This document shows, piece by piece, positions 1 through 13,795 of a stretch of 60,000 nucleotides of DNA (position 1 is the stretch's first letter; every line of letters starts with the position of its first letter). Under the pieces are notes generated by a model that did no database searches, was not told the DNA's origin, and saw nothing but the letters and a program-made list of their open reading frames with translations. The position numbers were made by a program, and so were the translations under genes. Source of the stretch: Antedon mediterranea (taxonomy: Eukaryota; Echinodermata; Crinoidea; Comatulida; Antedonidae); NCBI RefSeq assembly GCF_964355755.1, contig NC_092672.1, positions 1,490,001 to 1,550,000 of the forward strand. Reading direction: 5' to 3'.

Positions 1-696
1 TATTTCTATGGTGTACAAGGCTGTATTTCTATAGAGGGCAGCAAAGAAATTGTTAGGCAAGGTTAACAGGTGTCCAATTCTTTTTTCTAGGCCTACCTTA
101 AGCTACCTGATATAGGCCAAACAGAACCTATGAACTGGTTTTTTCTTTGGAGAGGCTCAAATGGAATTGGCAGGATTACTATACGGTAAAACGACATGAC
201 AGGAAACACAACACATTAAATAACTTTTGATCCCTTCAGAGACAGCTTGTCGTTTGGCTGACATTTTATACCAGATTAACGAGAAAAGGGGAAATGAATT
301 CCGAAGGTATCAAGTTAATACTAGTTTGATCAGGGAAGTCTGGTTTGATAGTTACCAGAAAATATGACAAAAACACGTTTGTGGGTTAAAATGTTCAAAT
401 GATCTTTTTTTAAAGATATAAATTAAACAGTTTTCTCACACATTCACAAAAATTGATTGCTTTTTAATAGTCTTAATAATGGATTTAGAGAGCTGTCAAA
501 TTGTAGTGGTAGGCCTAAAGCATGAACTCGATGAACGAACCGACAACATTTTAAAGAAAACAAAACCATCCGTCGTATAAATCTTTCATTTCTACGGCAT
601 TACTCAAGAGAAGTCATATGATTTGTTTGCTAATTATATATGTGAGTATCTTTCAAAACTCTACGTCTACATTCAATTACAATTTCTGCACCTTTA

Positions 697-1055
697 TGAA
701 GTTTTGTCTACACTATCTAGTTTGGCAAAAACAGTGTGATATACCTATAATGGTACTAGGTAGTGATTTGACGTCATTTGATGTCCATAAATGGGTACAT
801 CACATTTTGTTGTCACATAGTTTCATTCATTTATTCAATAGTATGTAGGCCACTGGCCCAATTACAGTAATATAAAATAATACATTATAACATTTGAGAA
901 GTAGTAACAGCAAAATAACGAGTTCTCTTTATTTATTTATTCTGACATAAAATCATAGGATAAAAACACAATAAAGTACCGATACGGCAAACAAAAAGGT
1001 AAATCTTACCAGGTTATTGATTATTATTATTTTTTTGTTAGTGTAGACAGAGCTT
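697..1055. mobile_element. MITE family A, copy 1 (interrupted)
   Basis: Left end resembles the family terminus (tttgtctacactatc) and the body shares the gtgat...gacgtcattt...gggtacatcacatttt pattern. The right terminus (tagtgtagacagagcttta) appears only about 190 bp later at 1037-1055, so extra DNA seems to have been inserted near the right end. Confidence 0.55.
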
Positions 1056-2112
1056 TAGAGAAGTGTGTAAACTTACATTCACACTTATAAATAATGGAAA
1101 ATCCTCATAAAGGTGCCGTGTGCAGGCCAGTGTGAATGCATCAGGACTACAGCCACAGATTGTTAGCTCACTTTCCATTTTCACGGTTGAAGTTTTTAAC
1201 TTGTACGGGAATTATGTCAACGGAAATATAGAGTGGTCCGTGAGAACATGTTGAGGAAAACATTTACACCGACATACTAGCGCGTGATTTATGATCGTTC
1301 TTAATCAAACAAGCACATAACACATTATGTTAACACATTAATGTTGAAAACTAAACTATGTTGAAATTCTTGTGTGCCACCAACGTAACTTTAAATTAAG
1401 TCTCATGTAATGTTTTCACGCAACTATTATTGGGCATTTAGATTTAAATGATGATTTACGTGCGCGTATTAATCTCGATCTATCATCAATAGGGCGCGTA
1501 GCGCGTGACAAAATCGATCTATTTAATGATTTTACTCTACTAAATAAACATAAAATAATTTACTATAAATTATGAATATTATTTCAAATAATATTAAATG
1601 ACAGAATAAAAGAAGGAGAATCATGCGTGACATGATAAAAGGCTCTTTCGAGACAATTTCATCATAAATCATTTATTAATTTGATCTCTCAAAACCTGAA
1701 CATTAAAAAAACACGACACCATACTAAACATGAATACAGACAGTCTCGAAATGTGTATAACATTAATGTCGGATCAATGACGTTCTATTTTTAGACGAGA
1801 TCTCAATGCAACATAATTTATTAAAACGTGTGCATTACCTGGACGATGGACGAGAATGCTCTAAAGACATTCAACATGTTTAATTGTGTATAAGATTTAC
1901 GATAGTAATGCACGTACTATTTGAATGTAATGTTTCGCTATGTTAGAATTTATTTTATAAACTGGGCCGGGTAACAGCGCCAGTGTGAACTGAAATTAAC
2001 CTAAATGTTTATTACGATGAAATAATATGATGAATTTTTAAGTATTACCACGATAATATTTTCATTTTTTGTTGTCTTTTTTCCCTCCATGATGATTGCG
2101 GTTCTTTTTTGT

Positions 2113-2146
2113 GGGGTGGGAGTGCGGGTTGGGCGTGTGGGTTGGG
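2113..2146 (+). other. G-rich tract with six G-runs in chordin intron 3
   Basis: Runs of three or four G occur six times in 34 bp with loops of 1-5 bases. This is consistent with quadruplex formation and unusual in this AT-rich DNA. Confidence 0.5.
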
Positions 2147-2799
2147 CATGGAATGAAAAGTTCCACACCCATTTCTTTTTCTACAAGTACAATCAAATAC
2201 TGTACAATTATTCAAATTGTCATAATCATTTCTCTTCCACATACAATCTTCAATCTTCAGAACCAACAACTTATTATTTTTATTCATATATTGATGTACG
2301 ATAAGAACGTTAGTATTGCGCCTAAGCAGTGCTATAGATCCAAGCACGTTCCTCGGTTGGTTTTCCTCGCGGCGTTTAGTTAATATTTTCCCCTGATCAA
2401 TAAAGACCTTCGGTATAATTGCCCCACTGGCAGCCATCTATTCTATTTTTGAATCAAGGATTTTTTTTTCTTCTGATTTGTATAATATCGGAAGGAGATT
2501 ATAAGGCACCATCATCCTGATGACGTCACAAGCTAACATGAGCCAAACGGCCTTGCTAAATAACATGAAATTATCGCTAGGCCTACACACTTATTATTTT
2601 GCCTTACATAATATTATTTTTTTACACGAACGAACTGAATTATATCCCTGGGCTCAGATAATTCATTTTTACTCTAAATTCAGCCTGGCGATGTTAATGT
2701 TTCGAATTGTTAAATATTGTCTCACAAATCTGAATATTTATAACATTTATTCCATAATCTTGCTCTTTTCTGTTTTTACATTTAAGAGTTTATGGGTTT

Positions 2800-2951
2800 T
2801 ATTTGCTTTATCAAACTAGTTTTGACAAGAAAGTGTGAATATGTGCCCATATATGGTAGTGATATGCCCAAATATGGTCATGATATGACATCATCATATC
2901 CTTATGGGCACATCACATTGTTTTGTCACATACAGTTTCATAGTGTAGGCC
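2800..2951. mobile_element. MITE family A, copy 2 (diverged)
   Basis: Shares the core of the family: tatcaaactagttttgac, then gtgcccatatatggtagtga, a gacatcatcat segment, gggcacatcacatt and a final catagtgtag. The outermost terminal bases are degraded on both sides. Confidence 0.6.
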
Positions 2952-3782
2952 CTACATTATTTTCAACAGAGTGTATTTCCTTAGCAAGCATATTGTGTAA
3001 CGTAATAGTGTTTTTAATGGCGAGAATGTGATAATGGCGAGAATGTGATGATGCATGTTCGTCAGTCATTTCCTACAACTGTAAAATATCTGGTTATACA
3101 AATTGTTTTAAACCATGGTCATCATAATAATGACAATCTCCGCTGAATACATTTGTGGAAGTAATGATAAATGAGAATATTGCTAAGTACAAAACCGTTT
3201 GGAATTCCCAACTCAACATTCATCATCACGTAATTGCTGTCTCAACACATAGCGTAAGATCCACCAATAGACTTCACCAGATTACATGTAATTGGTTAAA
3301 AGTTAGATGACGTCATTATTGATAAGATTTAATGTGTTTGAAGTATCATTACAATATTGAAATCTTTTTTATTTCAGGAAAGGAACAATTGAATGTATTG
3401 AATTTCTGTGTAGGCCTATCCCATTTATTTGGTTAAACGTTTATGTCAGCATCACGTAGTTACGGTGGCCTGTAAGTGTCCCGGCAGCAAGTTACATAGT
3501 TACCTTCCCTAACAATTATCACTAAAATAATGTGTGTTTCCCCATGTTAGGCCTACTACAGGCTTGGTGTTGCTTTTGTGAGAAAGCAATCTCGGATTTA
3601 AAACTGATTACGGTAATGATCCGATCGAGTAGCAAAGGCAAATCCACGACGGAGCCCTTGTCTGATCAACTCCAGATGTAGCGTATTGAAAACATGGACA
3701 GGGAGGCCAGTAAGCGTGACCTTCTGATACAGTAGCAGCCGGCCCGGCCATCAACCGGAACACGGCTTCCACATGGTATTTA

Positions 3783-4885
3783 GGCCCTGTTCAGACCCAT
3801 GGCGTTAGACCGTTTTAGCGTACAACGTTACTATCAAGGTCACGTTACAAACCGCAGAGAAAAAAACGAGGTGTTCAGACCCATAGCGTACGATTATCGT
3901 TACAACGGAAGTACGTCATCCAGGTTGTTTCTAGTTGCATATTCATGTGCTCTTACCCACGTGTTTTCATCATTTAATTTCCACTGTATATACATGTATG
4001 TATATGTATAGGGCTAGATCTCAGCCCTACAATTATGACAAAATTTGCCGTAAATAAAACATACCTCAGCATTTATTTAAGAAAAATATAGTAAAGCCAA
4101 ATTTCTGTTTCTATTGTTTTTATTTTGTAGTAAAAAACATTTTCCCCAGGCTCTTGTGTTACGAAAATAAAGCAGGCCTCGTAATGATGAAGAAAAAAAT
4201 GATTGTGATTAGTCTGTCCAGTCCAGTCAAAGATATATATTCTTTGTTCCAGTCGGTTGAAAATAACCCTTAACTTGCTAATAAAAGGGACACAGCTCCC
4301 CTTGTTTGTTTACTGAATTTTTTAGGAGTTAGGGGGCTTTCAGCATTAAACTTGTCCAGTCTAGTCTGCCGGCCTTGTATGAATGAGTGACTTGATGTCC
4401 CACGCTAGTTTTTAGATGAATGAAATGCGTGAATGACTCTAGGCCTAGGCTAGCTAGGCCTAAAAGCGTATGGGATCGTAGTCCCTATGTTTAAATACAA
4501 GGTGCATGTATTTATGTCATTTGTTAGAAAATATAATGGTAATCAGTTGATAATAGTTTGTAGCCTTTGTAACAGTTGTATTTGTAGTGTAGTTAGGCCT
4601 TATTTATTCTGGCCTTTTTGTTATTGAAATCTATCTCGCACATTGACGATACAAGATGTCAGCCTAGGTCAAACCTTGTATCGCGTCATAACAGGAAACG
4701 TTCTGATTGGATACAACGTTGACTTACAGTAGCGTCGTACGCTGAAACGGTACTATCAACCGTTTTCCACTACAACGCTACAACCGTTGTACGACGCGTT
4801 GTACGCTAATCCCCAACTGTTCAGACACACATTCTTTTAGCGTCGTACGCTAAAACGGTCTAACGCCATGGGTCTGAACAGGGCC
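3783..4885. mobile_element. Harbinger/PIF-like non-autonomous DNA transposon
   Basis: The two ends form a perfect 41-bp terminal inverted repeat beginning GGCCCTGTTCAGACC, flanked on both sides by TTA (3780-3782 and 4886-4888), a three-base TWA-type target duplication. Terminal GGCC and a TTA duplication are hallmarks of PIF/Harbinger elements. The 1.1 kb body has no transposase reading frame, so it would need an enzyme in trans. Parts of the terminus recur inside (near 3871-3891 and 4817-4860), suggesting nested or rearranged ends. Confidence 0.88.
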
Positions 4886-5460
4886 TTAGACTACTCTACA
4901 CATTTGCTTACACATTTCCCCTTCCTTGTTAGTTATTGATATCCCCTTGTCGTGTTCTCTTGTTCCCCTCACATTAGTGAGTTTTGAGTAAAGATATTTC
5001 AACAAGATCTTTCTAAACATAATTTTAAATCTAGAAATTTCCGCTTTATACTTATAGTTAGTGTTGCGTAATTTTATTGGTTTAAGTGCAGAATTAGTAA
5101 TACATTTTGTCCTGACAACTGACTTGAGTAATAACATTGTGTGTGTATTTGTTGATTCTAGTTGACTCTCTTTATGCGGCGTATTCGACTGGGCTGTTTT
5201 GTGATCTAGCTAGCTCCTCAAAATCCTCTATGTTTAAATCTGAGCAATGGGAGTAGATCATTGTGAGGTGTTTACGAATACAAGTGACTTGCTTGCTTCC
5301 TGCTTAATGCACTTCAATATAAAATCATAAAGAAGAATCGTGACATCACAAATGTATATTAAGGTCACGTATTTTAGTAGCATTGTGGTACTACGTCACA
5401 AAAAGGGATATCAATCACCTATTCATTAATAGCATGAATGTATAAAGATAATACTCTTAC

Positions 5461-5599
5461 CATCAATGGGACATGATTTACAACAGTCTCCGGGTTGTTG
5501 GACAGGATCTTCGCCGTTTCTACACACGTCCACGTCTGCGCACTTGCCTTTCACATCTTCACAAGATACCTTTCCTACTACAGTATCATTTACAACAAT
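5461..5599 (-). CDS. chrd: Chordin-like protein, exon 3 (second half of CR1/VWC domain); gene continues off the left edge
   Basis: Minus-strand exon with acceptor tttttacag and donor gtaaga, 46 codons plus one base (phase 0 in, phase 1 out). It reads IVVNDTVVGKVSCEDVKGKC, then a short stretch ending QQPGDCCKSCPID. Its cysteines (local positions 13, 20, 26, 39, 40, 43) complete the ten-cysteine VWC pattern begun in exon 2, including the terminal CCxxC. The segment G-[KR]-V-S-C-x-[DN]-[VI]-K-x-x-C ... Q-x-P-G-[DH]-C-C-[KQ]-[ST]-C-P is the chordin CR1 signature. The CHRD domains and remaining CR domains expected of a full chordin must lie left of position 1; I found no further exon in 1-5460. 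A different multi-VWC protein is possible but less likely given the CR1 match. Confidence 0.88.
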
Positions 5600-8500
5600 C
5601 TGTAAAAAATGAAAAAAAAAAAGTCTATAATTAGAAATCAATTAGAAGGTATGACGTAATAGGCACAGTGAAATTTCTAATAAAGGACTTCCTCCCTCTA
5701 GCCATGAATGCTCTACCAAAACAGGGTTTGTTTACGGCTTAAACCGTTTTAATTACAGTATTTTGTTTAATCTTCATCTATATTCCATTGTGTATAAATC
5801 ATTTCGAAAAACCATTGATTTTTGGCCATTGATGATAGGAATATTACATAAATATGATATATATTCTTTTGTTTGTAATGATTATTTATGTACGTTTATG
5901 TTTTGTTTTTTTGTGAATGGAAATAAAGAAAGAAACAACAAACAGCAATATTTAAGTAAGAGATCTTGTAATAAAGAGAAAAATCCACTGTAATAGTAAC
6001 TTCAATTGAATGTAGTGTAATGCAAAAGATACGTGTGTAAGATCATGGAGGTATAATTGCTTTATTGTGGAAGATCGTAAAAAACATCCCGAATATTCAC
6101 AAAATAGGTCATATCTCCAGTGGTTTTGTGTCTTTAATATAATAAAAGTTGCCGTCAACTTAAACTGGATGCAAGCAGAGATGTATTCACAGCACGCGTG
6201 GATGAGCGACACGATTAGGCAAAGTACAGAGGGTTCCTGTTGATACGACCCCAGTAATCATACAACTTAGACCAACTGTAGGACGGCTTATTCACCATGT
6301 AGCTAATTGACGATGTAAGTGAGGATAGCGACTTAATAGTTTAGCAAAATCTTTGTTTCATGTTAACGGGAGGTAGGCGTCGCGGACCTAGCACCCTGAT
6401 AGCATACCACTGGCTTTGTCTGTACATTCAACTTTCAATAGTCGAGTCAACCCATTGAAAGCTATCTAAGGTGGCGATAAAGGATTGTTTCTTGCTATTG
6501 AACTTGGCTAAAGCAACTTCTATTAGAACCCCTTAGTCGATATTGAGGCCTCTTTCAAAGAGTTTACGTGTCCTTTTGTACTTTTGTTCAATTGAGTATC
6601 GCGAATTTCCAGTTACTGGTAAATTGTTTTTCAACGTATTTTACAAAACTAGGATGTGCCGTATGTTTTTTTCAATGTATTGATTATTTTTTTTTATTAT
6701 TTTAACAGTTTTTGTTTGTAAAAGTGTCTTCACGACCACAGAAAAAACACTTTAAATTAATGAGAACTTTGAATTGATTGTATATTGGTTATTTTACTTA
6801 CGGTATATACTGCAACAGATCAAGGTGAAGTTGTTTATTAAGTAAAATGGTCTCTTTGACTATATACATTAAATATTCCGAGAACAAGTAAATCCGATAA
6901 AACTATAGAAATTGAATGGATTTCTCAGGAAGCACAGGGTTAAGTACGAATATGTAATTAAGGTAATTAAACAAGTCGATTAATGACTCCTTGGTGTATA
7001 TGTTGTAGCTTAAGCTGTCCTGCTACCCGGACAGCCATTTGCTAAATCTAAATTAAATAGCCAATCAGTGAAACACCATTTAAGCATGCGTTCACACTAG
7101 AAACCCCTTAAAACTTAATGTGTACGCGTATGAATTGATTTATTTTAAAGTAAGTAGGTTTACACATAAAACTATATCGGTGAAGTGGTCATATCGTAAT
7201 TATGCAAGCGATTCTCGTATGGTGTCATGCATGTCTAAGAGAAAAAAAGCGTTGACATCCCGTATTGAAAAAGAGGCAATGTATGTATACGTGGGATTAA
7301 ACATAATACCGCGAGAATCGGGTAAAATACGACATCTAATGAAGTTAGCGTTCACACAATAATTTAATGTATTACTGATAAATAGCCAAGTAACGCTTGA
7401 GATACTTGTACGTGTGACATGATCAGTTTTATCAACAGTCGATGGATCTAAATTGGTTATAGTTGAGTGCTTCCGTTTTTAAGTATAGATTTCCTTACTT
7501 TAATAACATAACGTATCATAATGATGATGAACTCAGTCCCTCTCTCTCAGGTGTGTTGTTGATTATCATTAGTCACTACACCTGTTTGTCTTCATGACTT
7601 GTAATTCAATAACTCATGGAATTGAAAAACTTACAACTTCTCATCTTGAAGGCGTGCTGAGTGCGGTTGTGTTTTATAATTAAGTTAGTGGGTGAAGATG
7701 TTAAGTTATAACGTTTAGACAATATATACACGTTATCTTATCAATTCGAAGAACTTAATATCATTTTATAGGCCGTGAATGATATTGTATGAAAGATACG
7801 CGTACGGTACGCGCGCGTACGGTACACACCACACAGACAAATCCAGATGTGTGCGTGCATGCGCGCTTATAAGATGTTAATAAAAATCACACACATACAT
7901 GAACGAGGCATGCGCATTAATAATAAATATCATGCTTATAACATTAAGGCATTGTTGTGTGTAATCATTTACCATTTATTGTGTCGGGCCGCTTTCGTTG
8001 GCGGTGTGTCGACTTAAATCCAACAAATGTTGCTTATTATATTTGAAGAGCTTTTAGTTTGCAACCCTGTCAACAAAGTCTGCATAAACAGGTGGTCGTT
8101 TTCGATGATTTAATAGCTGTTACAATCTTATAATTCAAATACAATGAGATTTAATGACGACAAAAAAATGCCACTTATGATTAATGATCATGAGCCGGAT
8201 TCTGTCCATTCTATTTTTATTAATTTTTTTTTAGCCTAGTTTAAATCAAATAAGCCCCATTTTTTTAAATATCACAAACCTTTGAAATCTACATTAACGT
8301 CACATAAATGAATTAATTTTGTTAACAGCAATGTAGGCCTACAAAATTATCGGTATTTTTTTTTATAAATCAGAAACAATTAAACACGTTATCACATGAA
8401 TTCTTAAAGATTTGGCAAAAACAATGGTTAGACCTAGATAGATATGCTAATTGTGTTGGCACCGGTGATGATGCAAGGATGTAAACACATCCTAACCACG

Positions 8501-9124
8501 ATCAACACATTAACCAAAATATAACAAGCAAATGTATTAAGAGAAAACATGAACGTAATATTATTGTGACGTCACAGAAAAATTCCAGGTATATAATCAA
8601 TGATCAACACTGGCTTGCTTTTGGGTGTACTCACGGGGTCAACCCTTCATAACTCAAATGTGATTTATTTATCAAAACTTGGAAAAAGTATTCAATATAA
8701 CTCATGAATGATGTATCAATACCAAATAGACAAACATTCTTTTTCCACAATTTTGTTTCATTGTTAGTAAATTCCTATTAACGTATACATTATATTATTG
8801 TAATGTTGTGTATAATAAACGTGATTAAATAAACGTGTAAATAATAATAAATAGTAAACGTGTATAATAAACGTGATTCCAACATTTACATATTTCTGAA
8901 CATCTCAGGTAAACCTCAGCTCAATTGCCTCTAACTGTTGGTTGTTTATTTATGTTATTAGTGATCCTTATAATTTTACCACTTCTCTTAGTCGGCGTTT
9001 TGATTTTTGTCAGTCAAGTATTATACGTATGACACACCGTGTGTGTCAACATGTTCATCTACCAATACAATTGAATTGCCGCCTAAACCAAAGTATATGA
9101 TCGAGAGCAGCAGTAAATAGTGGT

Positions 9125-9219
9125 GCAATCAAGAGCAGACTATACATAAGTCGATACGAAGCACATTATAGCAATCAAGAGCAGACTATATACATAAGTC
9201 GACACGAAGCACATTATAG
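9125..9219. repeat. Direct duplication, ~47-bp unit x2
   Basis: gcaatcaagagcagactata...gaagcacattata occurs twice in tandem with one small insertion (ta) and one substitution. Confidence 0.9.
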
Positions 9220-12200
9220 GCCCGGAGGCTCAGGAGGCTAAATGTGTTTCCTACATTGCCTATTATTTTCTCCTTTTTAATTTCTTTATTGGTAACGGGT
9301 TGTTAAGAACAAAATACTTTATAAGTATAATTAAATAAGGTCAAACAGATTTAAATCCAATTCGTATATACAATGTAACTAATTGTCGGTATTTGTGGTT
9401 AAGCAATATCTTGTTTAAATTTACGCTCGACTTAAGTACTATAGTATGTTGTGGTGTTGAATGGTCAATATCATAACATCTACAATTGACTTGTCAATGA
9501 ATAGATTATTGTAATGAGTATAATTTACATAAGACTACACCTGAACCCAAAATGTAATAGATACTAAACAACCAACTAATGATGACGACATCGGCTCATG
9601 ATGAGAGAGTGTACTTTTTATTACATTAGCGGAATCATTCAAATCAAATTTATCATCTGTTACAAATTACCTATCTGTTAGTTTATGACACGAAAAATAT
9701 GAAAACCTTCGCCTTTAATAAATAGCCTTCCTCCTATAGCAACTGCATAACGATTTTAGTACGCGCAATTTTTGGAGACGATAACCATAAAAGCTTAAAC
9801 TGGAATAATGCAAATTATTGGCGGTTTTTAGGAGCAAAATAATACAAACAAAAGGCAGGTTTTTTAATGCCAACAAATAAATGTGTATTTAAATTCTTCC
9901 TACCCTGGATGGCCTATGGGCTATAAAGAACCTGAGATTAACCTTATAAGATTCTGTATCAACATTTAAACGCTACGTACAGTTACATAAAACACACAGA
10001 AGTACTTGTGTTGACAGACGTTTGTGTTAAAAAGTAGTTGACACAATTTATCGAGTTTGAATTCAACTGTAACGTTTCCTCCTAGCTGCCATAAATACAT
10101 TATTCCTATCACCATTCTTTACAAACTAAATCAAGAAACCGAATGTTTACTTGAGGCAAGCACATCACGTGATAGCACTCGATCAGTATTAACCCCATTT
10201 CTCACAACCTCTGCTGTTGTATTAATTTGCCGAAATGCATTTTCCATTTTTCTGCTAATAATTCACACGAATCACATAGGCAGAGTATAATGAATTGGAA
10301 AGACTAACACCTTACTTATTCTTCAACCAATTTCCTATTAATCAATTACATTAACCATTATTTACCATCTTTACCAGACAAACGTCAAGAAGTCGTTGAT
10401 AAAATTCGGTCAATCTAGAATCATAATTATTAGCCTATATATGTTGAACTTTTACACCTTTTTGGTAGAGATAAATGCGCGTAATAATCTATAATAACAT
10501 GTGCGGATCTCCAAACTCGCCACTGCGACGAGTTTCCATCTATATATATTATTGTTATTGATTTGAAAGAATGAAATTGAATATTGATGATTGTGTTCGA
10601 CATTTTGAAAATACAAAACAATAATTTAATATGAGTGAACGCAACCAATAAACCCGGACGTGTTCGTTGACAATCAAAATATTAACGGAGAGGTTTGACG
10701 TTATCCACGACGCGTTTTTAACTGACAGTACTTTTGGATAATGATGACGAAACGCGCAAAAGTTTAATTTTTTGCATCTCATAATGTTACCTCACAACAT
10801 CTTGTATCGTCATCCCGCCTTTATACAAGAGGGATTCGCCATGCTTAGACTATTTGCCGCCTTATTCCTACAACATTAATCATAATGAACACATTAAAAG
10901 TACATGACCTGGTGGCCAGTTAAATAGGTTTATTGGTTTATAACAACGTTTACTTATTGGCATAATGTTTCCACGTTTAAATCATATTAGTTACTCATTT
11001 TAAAACATTGATAATCTGTTCGTTCGTTACGCGTTTACCTGCTTTGTAAAAAGCGCGTTTATTAAATGCCGCCACCAGACGAATGGAAGAGCCATCTTAC
11101 GAAAGGTCATTATGATCAACTTTTTGAACCAAACTTCTTGCACGCGCCATTAAATTGATTGTACAATAGGTGAAATAGGGTACAAACGTGTAGCGGGGTA
11201 AGATGGGAGAGATCTGACTTACATACAAGTTGACGTAAAAAGTGGAAGAAAAAAAAAGTAAACAGCCTACAAGTTTTTCTTTACCAGTACACTAAAAAAA
11301 TAGAGCTTGAACATTTTAGATTAAACGTCTAAATTTCTGCAATGTATTGCAAAATGATCAATACTCAGTGCATAGCTTTATTTAGCTATCAATCTACTCT
11401 ACTCTATAAAACGGTTAATCAGCAGTGAGCATGCGCAGTACTGGATTTTCAAACTAACATGTAAATCTATGCCTGCTGGCAAACACACTCAATCACCGTC
11501 AGTGTAAAAGGATAATATTTATTTACAAGTATAATTCTTACATTATAATTCACTATCAAGTACGATTAACATAGTTTTCTTCAAGTTCTGCTAAGGCTCT
11601 CAATTTTGTTAAAAGAAGATTCAGAATCGCCTTTTTAAAAATGCATAATGTAATCGATTAAACGATGTTGCTTGCAAGGCATGTACAGGTGTTTTTTGAC
11701 AAGAACACTAAGCGATGGATGGAAGCCTATACTAAACTACAAGTATGTGCACGCACATCCAGCTACTAGTGCTATTGTAAGTTTGCTTGGCAACGCGGAA
11801 AGTCAATTGACCAATCACAATCGACGATCTATCGCGTTGCGATTGATTGCGCGTATTTCCCTGGAAACAAAATATCGAACAAACATTGCAACAGTATTGA
11901 CAATAATCCTGTAAGCGAGAACTTTCACAACTATCTCTGGTAAATTTTCTAAGCGATTAAAAAATCCGATGTTAAACTAAATTTGAAATCACTGCTTTTT
12001 TTTTTACAAAATAGTTGCAGATGATTATCTCAATGTTGGTGTGTTTACATACAGATTTCTTTAACACTTCTTCAGATTAAAATCGTCGCCTATTCCAATA
12101 AGTAAAACATACACAGCGTAATCTGCAATGATCAGTAAGCCTCAAACCTTACAAGAAAAACAAACTTTACACAAATATAGAAAGATAAATACTTGAACAT

Positions 12201-12448
12201 AAAGCACCGAATAATTAACATTAAACCTAAACTCAGAATTCAAAGTCCATTGTCCTTAAGGAATGTACAAAGCTGTTACTTAGATGTTATCAGTAATATA
12301 TTAGTTTTTAATCCATTTGAGCACAAAATAAAGATTTCAAAAATTTCAAGTATTGCAATTGTACAATGCTTGTAAGCTCGTGAGATTTAGCCTCAGGATT
12401 CCGTTTTACACAAAGACTATGGTCTTGTGATTTGGTTAGAACTTCAGA

Positions 12449-12534
12449 ACCAAGCTTGGACGCAATGTAAGTGACTTGTGACCAATCACAAGTGGCAGTT
12501 TAAAATGATCCATTGCTTGCAATTGGTCAAATTA
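12449..12534. mobile_element. MITE family B, internal fragment
   Basis: Contains aagcttggacgcaatg, ttgtgaccaatcacaag and the complementary cttgcaattggtcaaatta, the palindromic middle of the family without clear ends. Confidence 0.55.
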
Positions 12535-13679
12535 GGACATCTAGGACAGCTATTATATATTGATCGCAAGACAATATATGGCGAGAAATACAAGAGAGAG
12601 AGTCCGATTCAAATTTTTCGAAGAGACATTAAATGAGGAGACCGATATTAAAATCACGAAGAAGAGAGAGACATATTGATATTAAAATCAAGACTAGAAA
12701 ATTAATGTTTATGTATTTGCTTGAAATGTCAATTCCTATTTGGCAAATAATTTAAACTTGATTGAAATTGATCGTCGTTGAACTTTGTAGACCTTTTGGC
12801 CGGCTGAGCAATATTTACCCTCAAATCAAAATCCATGTAACAGGTGCATGCTTGACACCTGGTAGCCAAGGCAATGCGAGAAGTGTCGGATACCGGTCGA
12901 GGGTCTTGCGAAAAATAAAATGTTTTTAAAGCAGCGGGTTACTCTCTAAACACTATGAAAACATTAGTGTAGGATTTAGAGACGATACACGATTTATAAA
13001 AGAGATAATGACGTCAAGATTTGTAGTATATGCGATTGGTATAGCTGATTTAATCTGTTGTACACTAGGTACAATAAACCTATGTATTCGTTTGTTTTAA
13101 TAGATTCAAAACGCATGCGCCATAAACAAATAATTGTTAAACACTGTAAACTTCATTTTTAATTCTGTACAAAACGTAGCGTGCTGGGTAAAATTATTTT
13201 TACCCCTTTACATTGCCTTGACCGATCTATGATGGATCAGAATCAGCCTCCAAATGGCGCCCAAAATCTCAACTTTTCATAACCATAATTTTACTTTAAA
13301 ACGAAATAAAACAATGATTCATAATTTGTCTTGATTTTAATTGCCTAATTGCTTATTGCATGTAATTACATGTTCTCGATGAGGTCAAATGGGGTCAATT
13401 GGGATACAGTTTTTGTTATTGAATGTGCCAACCAATCCATCATTACATTATTCAAGGATGGGAGTAAAAACCATAGAACTTACCCTTTTTAGTACAATTG
13501 GTGAAAAATAAGGAAAATGTCAAGTATCGTTTACACTAAGACGCCACGCAATTACGTACGTGCAAATTAAGTACTTTGACAACGCAATTACGTACGTTCA
13601 AATTAAGTACTTTGACGACCAATGACCATACGTTCGGATTATGCATCATTTCTTTACTTCTTTGGCTTGCATTGTGCAT

Positions 13680-13795
13680 GTATATATACGTCTTTATTGC
13701 GTTGTACGCGCGTCCTTATCGCGTTGTGCGTACGTTCTTATCGCGTTGTGCGTACGTCTTTATTGCGTTGTGCCTACGCGCTTATCTCTCGCATG
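13680..13795. repeat. CpG-rich short tandem repeat
   Basis: Four to five degenerate ~21-23-bp units of the type cttatcgcgttgtgcgtacg. Similar text recurs at 26.9-27.1 and 31.15-31.28 kb. Confidence 0.75.

Larger units (their letters stand above)
1..5460 (-). other. Chordin intron 3 (partial)
   Basis: Non-coding sequence downstream of the exon 3 donor. It holds one interrupted and one diverged copy of MITE family A, a G-rich tract, a 1.1 kb Harbinger-like element and several TAGGCCTA octamers. I see no exon with a plausible chordin translation. The 130-codon open frame at 2045-2437 on the minus strand has no recognisable domain and is treated as chance. Confidence 0.6.

Noticed and set aside
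2045-2437. 130-codon minus-strand frame starting MAASGAIIPK
   Set aside because: No domain, low-complexity C-terminus, and no match to expected chordin exons; the G-rich tract contributes to its length.
1-5460. Chordin exon 4
   Set aside because: No minus-strand segment gives a CHRD-like translation between AG and GT sites.
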